Assembly: GCF_000153805.1 (NCBI RefSeq)
Contig: NZ_DS022298.1
Coordinates: 1,285,434 to 1,349,433 of the forward strand
Direction of reading: 5' to 3'
Length of the DNA: 64,000 bases
Source: Synechococcus sp. BL107
GTDB taxonomy: Bacteria; Cyanobacteriota; Cyanobacteriia; PCC-6307; Cyanobiaceae
Shown in pieces: positions 19,578 through 28,320 of this stretch. A program made the translations under genes and the position numbers. Position 1 is the first letter of the stretch, and each line of letters starts with the position of its first letter. Under the pieces are notes generated by a model. The model searched no databases, was not told the origin of the DNA, and saw only the letters and a list, made by a program, of their open reading frames with translations.

Positions 19578-20573
19578 GTGACCAGCTTCCTGACAGCACC
19601 GCGGGCCGAGCAAGAGAAGTTTTCTGGCGAAAGCCCAAGGCTTCGACTTTTCAGCGGTACCTCCAACCCTGGTTTGGCTCGTGAGATTGCCGCGTACCTA
19701 GGGGTGCCTGATGGACCTCGGATTGTGAAGCGATTTGCCGATGGGGAGCTCTACGTTCAGATCCAAGAGTCGATCCGCGGCTGTGATGTCTTTCTGATCC
19801 AGCCCACCTGTGCTCCGGTGAACGATCACTTAATGGAGCTGCTGATCATGGTGGATGCGTGTCGACGCGCCTCTGCCCGACAAATCACAGCGGTGGTTCC
19901 TTACTACGGCTATGCGAGGGCCGATCGCAAAACAGCTGGCCGGGAGTCGATCACCGCCAAGCTCACCGCAAACCTGTTGGTGACCTCTGGCGTAGATCGC
20001 GTGTTGGCGATGGATCTTCATTCGGCTCAGATTCAGGGCTACTTCGACATTCCGTGTGATCACATTTATGGATCACCGGTGCTGGTGGATTACTTATCAA
20101 CGCAAAATCTTGGAGACATTGTTGTGGTGTCGCCCGATGTGGGTGGAGTGGCACGGGCTAGAGCGTTTGCCAAGCAAATGAATGATGCGCCCCTCGCGAT
20201 TATCGACAAAAGACGAACAGGTCATAACCAAGCTGAAAGCCTCACTGTGATCGGTGATGTGGCGGGTAAAACGGCTGTTTTGATCGACGACATGATTGAT
20301 ACGGGCGGCACGATTTGCGCTGGAGCGAAGCTGCTTCGTCAACAAGGTGCACAACGGGTGATCGCCTGCGCCACCCATGCTGTTTTTTCACCACCAGCTT
20401 GCGAACGGTTATCTGCAGAAGGCCTTTTTGAGCAGGTGGTTGTTACAAATAGCCTCCCCATTGAGCTGGATGGAAGTTTCCCTCAACTCAAAATTCTTTC
20501 CGCTGCCAACATGTTGGGTGAGGCAATCCTGCGAATTCATGAAGAGAGCTCAGTGAGCTCAATGTTCCGTTAA
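19578..20573 (+). CDS. prs: Ribose-phosphate pyrophosphokinase
   Basis: Makes PRPP from ribose 5-phosphate and ATP for nucleotides, histidine and tryptophan. 331 residues from GTG 19578 (VTSFLTAPRAEQEKF); a longer open frame upstream overlaps the opposite gene and is noise. Motifs: FSGTSNPGLAREIAAYLG, FADGELYVQIQESIRG, MDLHSAQIQGYFDIP (metal-binding), DKRRTGHNQAES (flexible catalytic loop) and the PRPP-binding loop AVLIDDMIDTGGTI. The N-terminal 20 residues are poorly conserved, and the exact start is inferred. Confidence 0.96.
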   Translation: MTSFLTAPRAEQEKFSGESPRLRLFSGTSNPGLAREIAAYLGVPDGPRIVKRFADGELYVQIQESIRGCDVFLIQPTCAPVNDHLMELLIMVDACRRASARQITAVVPYYGYARADRKTAGRESITAKLTANLLVTSGVDRVLAMDLHSAQIQGYFDIPCDHIYGSPVLVDYLSTQNLGDIVVVSPDVGGVARARAFAKQMNDAPLAIIDKRRTGHNQAESLTVIGDVAGKTAVLIDDMIDTGGTICAGAKLLRQQGAQRVIACATHAVFSPPACERLSAEGLFEQVVVTNSLPIELDGSFPQLKILSAANMLGEAILRIHEESSVSSMFR

Positions 20574-20585
20574 AACCTCTCTTTG

Positions 20586-21743
20586 ATGTTTCAACGGTTG
20601 CTTTGCGGCGTCCTTGCGGGGCTCTCCACTGTTGGTGTTTTAACGCTCGATGCCCAGTCGCAATCGAGCTTGGATCGTTTGTTGCGAACCAAGACCACGA
20701 TGGGGGTATGGCTCACCAATAGCCCAAGCCCTTTGTATTACGACCACTGGCGCATCACTGTCGCGATGGACCAGCTGCAACAGGCTGGATTTACGCGGGT
20801 GATCCCCAATGTTTGGAGCCGGGGAACCACATTCCATCAGAGTCGGTTTGCGCCAGTGGAACCACCCTTAGCCAAGGTTGGTGTTGGGATCGATCCGATT
20901 TGTACCCTTGCTACCGAAGGCCAGAAGCGCGGGATCAAGGTGATGCCCTGGTTCGAATATGGCTTGATGGAACCCGCCGATGCGCGGGTCGTAAAAGACC
21001 ATCCTGACTGGGTTTTAGCGAAGGCGAATGGGGAACAAACCATGACGATGCATGGGCGGCATCGCATGGCTTGGTTGAATCCGGCTCATCCAGAGGTGAG
21101 GGAACGATTTATTGGTTTGGTGGTGGAAACCCTCCAGCGATGCTCCATGGATGGCCTGCAATTGGATGACCACTTCGCTTGGCCTGTGGAATTTGGCTAC
21201 GACCGCTTCACGTCGAACTTGTACAAGCAACAAACGGGAACGTTGCCTCCTGTTGATTACACCAACCGATACTGGATGCGTTGGAGACGGCGGCAACTCA
21301 CGGGGCTGTTGCGGGATTTACGGACCCGGCTGAAACAAGAACAGTTGCCGCAGCGCATCAGTCTCTCCCCAGGTCCATTTCGCCAGTCCTACAACCTTTG
21401 GCTGCAGGACTGGGAACTTTGGGCGATGGGTGGGTTGATCGATGAGCTTGTGGTTCAGAACTATGCCCATTCAGTGAAAGGGTTTGCCCGTGACCTGGAT
21501 CAACCCGCGTTGCGGAAGGCACGTGAGTGGCGGATCCCTACTCAGATCGGGATTTTGGCTGGTTTTGGTCCACGCACAACGGCAATTCCGGTTCTCAGAG
21601 AGAAAGTGCAACTGGCTCGAGAACGTGGTCATGGCGTCGTCTTTTTTTATTGGGAAGGCTTGTGGGGGATGCATGTCCCACAGCGGGATCGTCAACGTCG
21701 CTACGGTCTATTCGAAGAATTTGGTGAGTTCGAACAACAATGA
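20586..21743 (+). CDS. GHL10 (DUF187-like) family glycosyl-hydrolase-like secreted protein
   Basis: 385 residues with a signal peptide (FQRLLCGVLAGLSTVGVLTL, cleavage near AQS). The (beta/alpha)8-like sequence contains MGVWLTNSPS, GFTRVIPNVWSRGTTF, IKVMPWFEYGLM, MDGLQLDDHFAWP (LDDH motif typical of GHL10) and VVQNYAHS. Cyanobacterial relatives are putative envelope or polysaccharide glycosidases without assigned substrates. It starts 12 bp after prs, and its stop overlaps the next ATG (ATGA). Confidence 0.8.
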   Translation: MFQRLLCGVLAGLSTVGVLTLDAQSQSSLDRLLRTKTTMGVWLTNSPSPLYYDHWRITVAMDQLQQAGFTRVIPNVWSRGTTFHQSRFAPVEPPLAKVGVGIDPICTLATEGQKRGIKVMPWFEYGLMEPADARVVKDHPDWVLAKANGEQTMTMHGRHRMAWLNPAHPEVRERFIGLVVETLQRCSMDGLQLDDHFAWPVEFGYDRFTSNLYKQQTGTLPPVDYTNRYWMRWRRRQLTGLLRDLRTRLKQEQLPQRISLSPGPFRQSYNLWLQDWELWAMGGLIDELVVQNYAHSVKGFARDLDQPALRKAREWRIPTQIGILAGFGPRTTAIPVLREKVQLARERGHGVVFFYWEGLWGMHVPQRDRQRRYGLFEEFGEFEQQ

Positions 21744-21970
21744 ACCAGTTCGAAATCAACCAAGTCAAGTCACGTCTACGCCGCTTAGAGCTTTCCGAAG
21801 AATTTGTTGATCAATACGTTCATAAAATCCAAGTGAATTGCGAAAGCTACGCCATGGCTTGTAAAACCATCGATCGATGGCAAAAGCAAGATAGTCGTGA
21901 GGTTGTTTCCCAAGTTTTAGCGTGTGGACTCATTGCAGCTGTGTTGGGTGGATTCCTGGCCACCTTTTGA
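21740..21970 (+). CDS. Small hypothetical protein with C-terminal membrane segment
   Basis: 76 residues: a charged helical N-terminus (NQFEINQVKSRLRRLELSEEF) and a single hydrophobic stretch at the end (VLACGLIAAVLGGFLATF), a tail-anchored layout. Start overlaps the GHL10 stop as ATGA, which supports translation. Not recognised; function unknown. Confidence 0.6.
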   Translation: MNQFEINQVKSRLRRLELSEEFVDQYVHKIQVNCESYAMACKTIDRWQKQDSREVVSQVLACGLIAAVLGGFLATF

Positions 21971-22465
21971 TATTCAGCGTATATATGAAAATTTTTAGTG
22001 CTGAAAATTGCTACGTATTTAAAAAAATCATTCAAAATGATGTGTTTTGATTGTTTTACGAATTTTCACTTCGGGCTCAGGCTAGAGGTGAATGGATGGA
22101 TGTTTCTGACCTCTGTGTTGATAGGGAGCCTTCGATTATTGTTAATATATGAGGTTTTGATCGATGAAAAATATTTTGAATATTCCGTGCAGTGACAAAA
22201 GCGTGGTGGATGTCTGTTGCACCGCCATGGATTTAAGCAAAATGGTGCTTATGTCAATAAGTTATAGCTTTCTTCTTGATGCTTTCGTGCATTGATTCGC
22301 TTCAGATCGGAACTGATTTGTTGCTGGAAATGCAACGAAGGAAATTCGGGGTGAATGTTCTCGGTGCGACCGTCGAAAGTTGGGGACATTTGATATCACT
22401 AATGAAGAGTGAGGATTGTGCTTGATTTTAAGACGTAAGAGTGAAGCTTCCTGGGTAATTGTTTT
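21971..22465 (+). other. AT-rich convergent intergenic region, no gene supported
   Basis: About 495 bp between the small tail-anchored gene and the znuB stop. Both flanking genes end here. Short frames exist but have implausible composition and no ribosome site. Only short A/T-rich inverted repeats were seen (for example ATCATT/AATGAT near 22028), none with a proper terminator tail. Confidence 0.5.
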
Positions 22466-23242
22466 TTAAATTCTTTTTAAAATGAGCATGATCATGCATA
22501 AACTGCCAATCACTGGGCCTGGCGGAAGATCGACTGCAATCGCCAGCATCATGCCCCCGCTTGTGAGTGCCAACCCTGTTGCTGAAGATTTTAAGATTAA
22601 TTGTTTGAGGCTCGTGCTCTTATCAATGTGCATCAGAACTGGTGCACAAAGCAGGGCAATGACAAGGATGATTCCAACTGCGGTGATTGCACTGATGATC
22701 ACAAGTGCCGTGATAACGATTGCTATGAAACGAATCTGTGTGACTGGTCGTTTGGCTGCTTGTGCCCCGTCAGGATCAACGCCAATGAACACCAAATCTT
22801 GGTAACGCGTCACCAATAAGAAGATTATTGCGGCTGTTGCAATTAAGGTTCGGGTCAGGTCGCTACTGTTTGCTGCCAGTAGATCTCCAAATAAAATCGT
22901 TTCTAAGTCGACGCGGGTTTGGAGTAACGGTACAAGTAGTACGCCAAGAGCTGTAAATCCAGCTAAAACAGTATTCATCGACGATTCTTCTCGGCCTTTA
23001 AATCGTTGATTAAGACGTTCTGCTATTAGTGCACCCAGTAATCCACTGATCAGCCCACCGATTGTTGGGTCAATACCAATTGCCAAGGCTATGACTAATC
23101 CTGGCAGCACCGAATGCGCCATCAGATTGGCCAGTAGTATGCGTCTTTGGGTGATTAATAGGGATCCAGTGGCAGGACAAATTACTCCAATTAATAGAGA
23201 TATGATAAGTGGAATTAGCCACCAGATTTGGGTCTCATCCAC
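22466..23242 (-). CDS. znuB: Zinc ABC transporter permease
   Basis: 258-residue polytopic membrane subunit of the high-affinity zinc importer (ABC-3 family). It begins WWLIPLIISLLIGVICP and shows the family pattern LLANLMAHSVLPGL, SSMNTVLAGFTALGVLL and AVGIILVIALLCAPVLM through eight or so membrane segments. Overlaps znuC by 8 bp and is transcribed after it. Metal specificity is inferred from the paired Zur-like site and znuA. Confidence 0.93.
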   Translation of the reverse strand: MDETQIWWLIPLIISLLIGVICPATGSLLITQRRILLANLMAHSVLPGLVIALAIGIDPTIGGLISGLLGALIAERLNQRFKGREESSMNTVLAGFTALGVLLVPLLQTRVDLETILFGDLLAANSSDLTRTLIATAAIIFLLVTRYQDLVFIGVDPDGAQAAKRPVTQIRFIAIVITALVIISAITAVGIILVIALLCAPVLMHIDKSTSLKQLILKSSATGLALTSGGMMLAIAVDLPPGPVIGSLCMIMLILKRI

Positions 23243-23930
23243 AGCAGTGACTCCCCATCATGCATGTCATATCGCTTAGTTTTTCTCGGACTTCTGAGGG
23301 AGTGCCGTTGGCTAATAATTTGTTGTCGAGTACGAGCACTTTGTCGTAGCTGTCGAGAGCACTTCCCCAGTCGTGGCTGCTGACCAACAATGTTTGTCCT
23401 GCATCAGCTTGTTCTCGCATCACGGAAAGTAGATGTTCGCGCGTAGGGGGGTCAATTGCACTACATGGCTCGTCGAGCAGTAAGACCCCGGTTTGTTGCA
23501 TCAGTGCCCTGGCCAGTAAAACGCGCTGTTGTTGCCCTCCGGATAAGTCGCTTAGCCGTCTTTGAGCCAGCTGTTCCATTCCAACCCGCATCAGCAGTTG
23601 CTTCGCTATCTGCTTTCCTGGCTGATGTTTGAAAGTTTTTCCTCCCAAGCGCACCATTTCAAAAACGGTGATGGGGAATGTCCAATCAATGGAGGCTCTT
23701 TGCGGCATCACCGTAATACTGCTGTTGCATTCCACGAATCCGCTATCTCGCTGCAATCGCCCTTGTAAAAGGTGAAGCAAGGTTGATTTGCCAGCTCCAT
23801 TGGGCCCGACAAGTGCCGTCAAGGTTCCGGGCTTCAGTTCCAGGGTGATGTTGTCAATGATCCGCTTGTTGCCGTAGCTGAAGCAGACACGAGACGCGCG
23901 TAACCCTTCATTGTTGGCAAGGGTCGACAT
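23235..23930 (-). CDS. znuC: Zinc ABC transporter ATP-binding protein
   Basis: 231 residues. Walker A GPNGAGKST, Q-loop VMPQRA, ABC signature LSGGQQQRVLLARAL, Walker B VLLLDEPCSAID and switch VSSHDWG are all present. Start ATG 23930 (MSTLANNEGLRAS) is chosen; a longer in-frame extension begins with TTG and would run toward the operator. The C-terminus ends with adjacent Cys and His residues (MTCMMGSHCCG), an unusual tail that could bind metal. Transcribed leftward from the operator at 23997-24013. Confidence 0.94.
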   Translation of the reverse strand: MSTLANNEGLRASRVCFSYGNKRIIDNITLELKPGTLTALVGPNGAGKSTLLHLLQGRLQRDSGFVECNSSITVMPQRASIDWTFPITVFEMVRLGGKTFKHQPGKQIAKQLLMRVGMEQLAQRRLSDLSGGQQQRVLLARALMQQTGVLLLDEPCSAIDPPTREHLLSVMREQADAGQTLLVSSHDWGSALDSYDKVLVLDNKLLANGTPSEVREKLSDMTCMMGSHCCG

Positions 23931-23996
23931 CACAAATTCTGTTGGTGCAATTGAAGAGCCGGTTGAAGGGTGGTTGCGCAAGTTTGACTTGTTGGA

Positions 23997-24013
23997 AGAA
24001 TGATAATCATTCT
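23997..24013. promoter_or_regulatory. Zur-type operator between znuCB and znuA
   Basis: AGAATGATAATCATTCT is a palindrome broken only at its central base and fits the Fur/Zur family core TGATAATCATT. It sits 67 bp from the znuC ATG and 15 bp from the znuA ATG, placed to control both divergent units. Zur rather than Fur is inferred from the zinc genes. Confidence 0.85.
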
Positions 24014-24027
24014 CAGATTTTTGTCAT

Positions 24028-24945
24028 ATGCGTCGTTCCTCGTGGATCGCGCGGGGCTCGTTGACTTCGCTTTTGGCGATTTCGCTCGCCCAGATCCCTG
24101 TTCAAGCATCGCAACCTTCTGTTGTTGCAGTGGATGGAACTCTGTGTGACTTAACGCGTACCTTGGCTGCAACTGCTGTCAGTGTCACCTGCTTGATTCC
24201 CCCTGGTGGTGATCCCCATGGTTATCGACTCAAGCCGAGTGACCGGCAAGCTCTGTCGAAGGCCGATCTTGTTGTTCACATTGGCTTCAACCTCACACCG
24301 TCTGCCAAGGACATCTCTGTTCCTGCCCCCGTCGTTGCCGTAGGAGAGGTGGCTTTGCCCTCCTATCGAGGCAATGATCCCCATGTTTGGCATGATCCAG
24401 CCAATTCAGCAGCGATGACATCTGCGATTGCTAATCGTCTCTCTCCTTTGTTGTCGGGAGATGCACGTGTGGCGTTTGCCTCACGTGCCGCTAATGCTCA
24501 GAGTGTGCTGGCTGATCTTGGAACTTGGGCTTCCGTTCAGTTTGCAAAATTGCCTGCCAATCAAAGAGTGCTGGTGACTGATCATCAGACGTATAGCCAT
24601 CTTGCTAATCGATATGATCTTGAAGAAATCTCCATGCTTGATAGCTATACAACTGGAGGCGCCTTAAAGCCATCAAGTCTGAATGCAATTACAAAAGCCG
24701 TAACGGACTCTGGTGCAAGGGTGATTTTTTCCTCTTATTTACCGGCTAATAAGTCGTTAAGGCGAATCAGTAAACGCTCCGGATTGCCTATTGCGTCCAC
24801 TCCTCTTTATGGAGAAGGCCTCGCACCGGGTGAAACTGCGGTTTCAACTGCCACAAAAAATATTTGCGCAATTTTGAAAGGTCAGGGTGCTTCATGCGAT
24901 GAAGCTGCTGCCAACGTTCTCGCTAATCGTTGGGCTGATATCTAA
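24028..24945 (+). CDS. znuA: Zinc ABC transporter substrate-binding protein
   Basis: 305-residue periplasmic zinc-binding protein of the cluster A-I family. Signal peptide at 1-28 (Arg-Arg start, hydrophobic core, IPVQASQ). Metal ligands are suggested by PPGGDPHGYRLKPSD, NDPHVWHDPANSAAM and DHQTYSHLANRY; the C-terminus has the paired YGEGLAPGE region and a final Cys-Cys pair (NICAILKGQGASCDEA). The His-rich loop between the first two histidines, usual in ZnuA, is absent here. A very acidic His-rich protein is encoded next instead. Confidence 0.92.
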   Translation: MRRSSWIARGSLTSLLAISLAQIPVQASQPSVVAVDGTLCDLTRTLAATAVSVTCLIPPGGDPHGYRLKPSDRQALSKADLVVHIGFNLTPSAKDISVPAPVVAVGEVALPSYRGNDPHVWHDPANSAAMTSAIANRLSPLLSGDARVAFASRAANAQSVLADLGTWASVQFAKLPANQRVLVTDHQTYSHLANRYDLEEISMLDSYTTGGALKPSSLNAITKAVTDSGARVIFSSYLPANKSLRRISKRSGLPIASTPLYGEGLAPGETAVSTATKNICAILKGQGASCDEAAANVLANRWADI

Positions 24946-24993
24946 CCCTTTTCTATTTTTATTTTCGTCTCTTCTCCAACTCTTCCTTTTCTT

Positions 24994-26073
24994 ATGTCCC
25001 GCAAACGCACTCTTCTGCTGGCTCTACTTCTTTTGCCATTGATTCAAGGCAGACCCTCTGTTGCCCACGGTTCCCATGGTGGCGGTGGAGATGTCCCTGA
25101 GGCTGGTGAATTTGAATTTACTCCGGTCGTGACTCTCGAGGGGCATGCTGGTTTTGAACAGAATCTCGACGACAAACCCAAGCATTACGCGCTTGATGGA
25201 TTGTTCGGTGGAGTATTCCAGTGGGGTTTGGGTTCTGGTGGCAGTTTGTCCATAGAGGCTGCTGTCGGACCGTCTTTGGTTTGGGGAGAAGCGGAGCACT
25301 TCTACGGCAAGGTCCATATCGACGACCACGATGATCACGGCGATCATGCTGACCACGGCGATCATGCTGACCACGACGACCACGACGACCACGACGACCA
25401 CGACGATCATGACGACCACGACGATCATGACGATCATGACGATCACGATGATCATGACGACCACGATGATCACGACGATCATGCAGGCCATGACCATGCT
25501 GGGCACGATCATGGAGATACCTCATATAAGCGGACTGACGTCCGAGGATTTCTTCAGGTTCGATATGCCCCTAATGACCGCTTAAGTGTTTCCGTTGATT
25601 GGAAACCTTATTTTGTCACCAAAGATCAAGGTGATGACATCCAGGGTCTTAAAAATGAAATTGGTGCCGAAATCGTATGGGCACTCGGTGATGGTGACCT
25701 GAACTTCTCTCTTGGTGATGGATTGGAAAGTCTTGCTGACGGACTCTTCCTATCGTTGGAACATCGTCATGGTTGGGAATCTGATGGAACCTGGATGGGG
25801 AACTACACGGACCCGCGTCTTGGTTTTGGTTTCATCATTGGTAGTGATCAAATCAGTGTGAAGCTTGATGGTGGCCCGCGTTTCTATACGCCTGGAAGTT
25901 ACTCAGGCTTGAAGCAGCGTACTGATTTTGCTGGAGAGTTAGAGGTCTCAGTTCCTGTTGGTCAGGCTACGTTGTTTGCCCACTGGCAACCAACTTATAG
26001 CTCTGTCAATGCGCCTGGTTGGGGTGAAGGCTGGCAACACCATGTTGGAACTGGCGTTACCTTCAGCTTTTAA
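24994..26073 (+). CDS. Secreted DDH-repeat (His/Asp-rich) protein, probable metal-binding outer-membrane barrel
   Basis: 359 residues, not a named family. A signal peptide (1-24, ending VAHG) is followed by a short His/Gly stretch (GSHGGGG). Residues 108-174 are an almost pure Asp/His tract, mostly DDH triplets with ADHGDH at the left and AGHDH at the right. The remaining C-terminal 185 residues show alternating beta strands (FLQVRYAPNDRLSVSVDWKP, RLGFGFIIGSDQISVKLDG) and end in Phe (GTGVTFSF), as in outer-membrane barrels. It lies 48 bp after znuA under the same Zur-like operator. Role inferred: concentrating or passing zinc at the outer membrane. Confidence 0.72.
   Translation: MSRKRTLLLALLLLPLIQGRPSVAHGSHGGGGDVPEAGEFEFTPVVTLEGHAGFEQNLDDKPKHYALDGLFGGVFQWGLGSGGSLSIEAAVGPSLVWGEAEHFYGKVHIDDHDDHGDHADHGDHADHDDHDDHDDHDDHDDHDDHDDHDDHDDHDDHDDHDDHAGHDHAGHDHGDTSYKRTDVRGFLQVRYAPNDRLSVSVDWKPYFVTKDQGDDIQGLKNEIGAEIVWALGDGDLNFSLGDGLESLADGLFLSLEHRHGWESDGTWMGNYTDPRLGFGFIIGSDQISVKLDGGPRFYTPGSYSGLKQRTDFAGELEVSVPVGQATLFAHWQPTYSSVNAPGWGEGWQHHVGTGVTFSF
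25318..25514 (+). repeat. Asp-Asp-His coding repeat
   Basis: Tandem 9-bp units of the form GAYGAYCAY, varying only at third positions, encode the DDH tract of the preceding gene. The mix of synonymous codons suggests either old expansion or selection on the protein rather than fresh slippage. Unit number is likely to vary between strains. Confidence 0.8.
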
Positions 26074-26108
26074 TTTCGTGGCTTAATTAGCTTTATTCCT
26101 GGATCAGA

Positions 26109-26139
26109 AGCCGCGCTTTCACGTAGAGCGCGGCTTTTT
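26109..26139 (+). terminator. Rho-independent terminator of the znuA transcript
   Basis: Stem AGCCGCGCT / AGCGCGGCT (9 bp) with a 9-base loop followed by T5, 35 bases after the DDH-repeat gene. It closes the znuA unit. Confidence 0.9.
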
Positions 26140-26340
26140 AATGTTGATCTATTATTTGTTCTCTGTATTCCCATGGTGAGTTGTTCAATTTCTTTCTTTT
26201 GTTATTGAGAAAGGCTTTCCTTCTGGCTGCTATTTAATATTTATGATGCAGGCTTGTGATCTACGTGATTTGTATACTTGTGCTCACTGATTTATCTAGT
26301 CTGATCGCGGCCGCAGGGTTGCGCACCCTGGTCAAGCATC

Positions 26341-27660
26341 TCAAGGGTTGAGCCATACGGCCTGCTCCACTGCAATTGGAAGTACCTCTTGCAGCTGAAG
26401 GGATTCGGCATCAATCAAGGCTGGGTGGGCGTCGTGTTGCTGTTCTCGAATCACAGTGAGTAGCAAACGACCACTGACTGGATCGAACTGCAGTGGGGTA
26501 CCTCCTTTCATCCTCCATGCATCTAACGATTGACGTTTTGCCACCCTGCCCTCGCCATCCAGAAGGAGGAGTGTGTGCTCTGCCCAATCACCCGTCCATT
26601 GTCCGATCACAGCCCAGATCCGCTCACCTTTTCCATCGCAAGCAACGCCTAAAATGGCTTGCTCTCCCAGCCAAAGTTGGCGGGGAGCGACTCCAGGAAG
26701 CACCAGTTCAATCGACCTGCGGTAGTCGGGCCAATGACGGATTAACAGGGCTCGTCCTGATGCGGCGCAGAAGGCACCAAGCTCACGGTTTCCTGGAAGC
26801 GACTGCATCGTTCCCCCTTTGTTGGCGAGGGGCATCAGATTGATTCCGTCATAGGAGGGCACGACCAAACCCCCGCCTCCAGGCAGTAACTCCATGGGTC
26901 CAGCAGATGGCAGATCGAGCTGGCGTCGTTTCCCGTTGGCTTGGATGAGTTCGTTGCGCTCGGTCTCCGGTAAGAAGCCCCCGGTTTGAACCAATAAATC
27001 GCCGTTCAGGTTGCTGCTGATATGGCCAAATAAGACGTTCTCATTAATTAACTGCTGCACTGGCAGTCGTTCGGGTGGTTCCAGAGCACTGCGATCGTGC
27101 TGCAAGCTTCGAGGCTTGAGAGGTTGCAACCAGATCTGTTCATTTCGGTTGTCGTCACTTGCCACGACGGCAACACCACGGCCATTCCCCAGGGGGACTA
27201 CTGCAGAGAGTTTTGTCCAAATGGGACTGACGGGGCGCCAGGTCCCCTGGCGATCGAGCAGTTGCAGTTGCTGCCCGTTCTTCAGTTCACGGGTGACGAG
27301 CAGCCATGGTCTTGGATCCCACCACCAGGTTTGTGCTGTCAGCGCATTCATCCGCTGATCGCGTCCCGCCAAGTGCAGCTGAATAGGCGCCTTGATGGCA
27401 GTCGTTGGCGTGAGGATCAGCCGAAGTGCAGCATGGCTCCCCAGCCAGTGATGACGAAGCGCAGGCTCTAGATGACTTTGCGAGTCCACCGCCTTCAGCT
27501 GCATCGGCCTGCTGAAGTTCAGATCCAGGCCAGCGCTGCCGGAGTGAAGGTGTTGCGGCTTGATTTGAACCAAACGGGGCGGACGGCGCAGCAGAATCTG
27601 CTGCTGCACCAAGACCGCCGCTGTGGTGAGAGTGAGCAGGAGTCCAAGTCGACGATTCAT
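26341..27660 (-). CDS. Conserved hypothetical protein, N-terminal anchor and possible beta-propeller
   Basis: 439 residues, not recognised as a characterised family. The N-terminus (RRLGLLLTLTTAAVLVQQQ) is a signal or anchor segment. The rest is a series of four-strand-like repeats with Gly and Trp turns (LLVQTGGFLPETERNELI, LVVPSYDGINLMPLA, RALLIRHWPDYRRSIELV, RLLLTVIREQQHDAHPALI), suggesting a beta-propeller outside the cytoplasm. Start overlaps the stop of the TIGR03943 gene, so it is third in an operon with the permease pair. Confidence 0.65.
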   Translation of the reverse strand: MNRRLGLLLTLTTAAVLVQQQILLRRPPRLVQIKPQHLHSGSAGLDLNFSRPMQLKAVDSQSHLEPALRHHWLGSHAALRLILTPTTAIKAPIQLHLAGRDQRMNALTAQTWWWDPRPWLLVTRELKNGQQLQLLDRQGTWRPVSPIWTKLSAVVPLGNGRGVAVVASDDNRNEQIWLQPLKPRSLQHDRSALEPPERLPVQQLINENVLFGHISSNLNGDLLVQTGGFLPETERNELIQANGKRRQLDLPSAGPMELLPGGGGLVVPSYDGINLMPLANKGGTMQSLPGNRELGAFCAASGRALLIRHWPDYRRSIELVLPGVAPRQLWLGEQAILGVACDGKGERIWAVIGQWTGDWAEHTLLLLDGEGRVAKRQSLDAWRMKGGTPLQFDPVSGRLLLTVIREQQHDAHPALIDAESLQLQEVLPIAVEQAVWLNP

Positions 27661-28310
27661 GGTTCGAGCGGTCGCTTGGGACGGGAAATTGGGGTGATTG
27701 TTTTTGGCATCACCACAGCCACCCGTTGTTCATTACGCATGGCCACCGCCATCTCACCCTGGATTGCCAACCATTGATTCGTTGTTGGTTCGAAACCATC
27801 GGGCCAATCCACGGCGAGGCCGGCCGGGGTGGCATCGGCTAAGCAGCACCGCACAGTCAGGCGTGCAATCAGAGCTGGGCCATTCTTCTGGGTCCAAACA
27901 AAACCGCTGATGTTGACAGGGTTCCCGTCCACAAGATCGGGATCTTGCTGACTTCGCAGGAGTCGAACCCATTCCGTCAGGGTTCGTTGTTCTGGTGGTA
28001 AGACGAAGGCAAGTTCAGGGGGCTCTGGTAATCCCTGCGGTCGGCTGTCGGCGAGATCACTGAAGGATGGATTGGGTGGTACCAGTAAGACAAGGAGTGC
28101 GATGGCTGCACTGCTCCACCACGGCCAGGGCAACCGTTCACGTCGACCGCGACGTCGGATCAACAAGACAACTCCCGCCAAGATCAGCGCAGCTCCCGCA
28201 ACCCCAACTAGGCCATGGAACACGCCACGAAGGAGCAAGTCGAGGCGTCCGGAGATGACGCTCCAGAGCACAATCCAGCCCCAAGCAATCAGCAGTGCGG
28301 CTCGCGTCAT
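27657..28310 (-). CDS. TIGR03943 family (DUF1980-like) putative permease subunit
   Basis: 217 residues with two N-terminal membrane helices (LLIAWGWIVLWSVISG and a second near 30-50) and a soluble C-terminal OB-like domain (VNISGFVWTQ, VRCCLADATPAGLAVDW, WLAIQGEM). This is the TIGR03943 pattern; the family is encoded next to DUF318 permeases, as in the Bacillus YcgQ/YcgR pair. It starts 10 bp after the permease gene. A link to metal transport is inference. Confidence 0.8.
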   Translation of the reverse strand: MTRAALLIAWGWIVLWSVISGRLDLLLRGVFHGLVGVAGAALILAGVVLLIRRRGRRERLPWPWWSSAAIALLVLLVPPNPSFSDLADSRPQGLPEPPELAFVLPPEQRTLTEWVRLLRSQQDPDLVDGNPVNISGFVWTQKNGPALIARLTVRCCLADATPAGLAVDWPDGFEPTTNQWLAIQGEMAVAMRNEQRVAVVMPKTITPISRPKRPLEP

Positions 28311-28320
28311 GCCTTGCGCC

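Noticed and set aside
21998-22195. 65-codon frame between the tail-anchored gene and znuB
   Set aside because: AT-rich, Phe/Leu/Lys-biased composition and no ribosome site.
25318-25514. Tandem repeats read as a possible CRISPR array
   Set aside because: Units are 9 bp without spacers and fall in frame inside a secreted protein.
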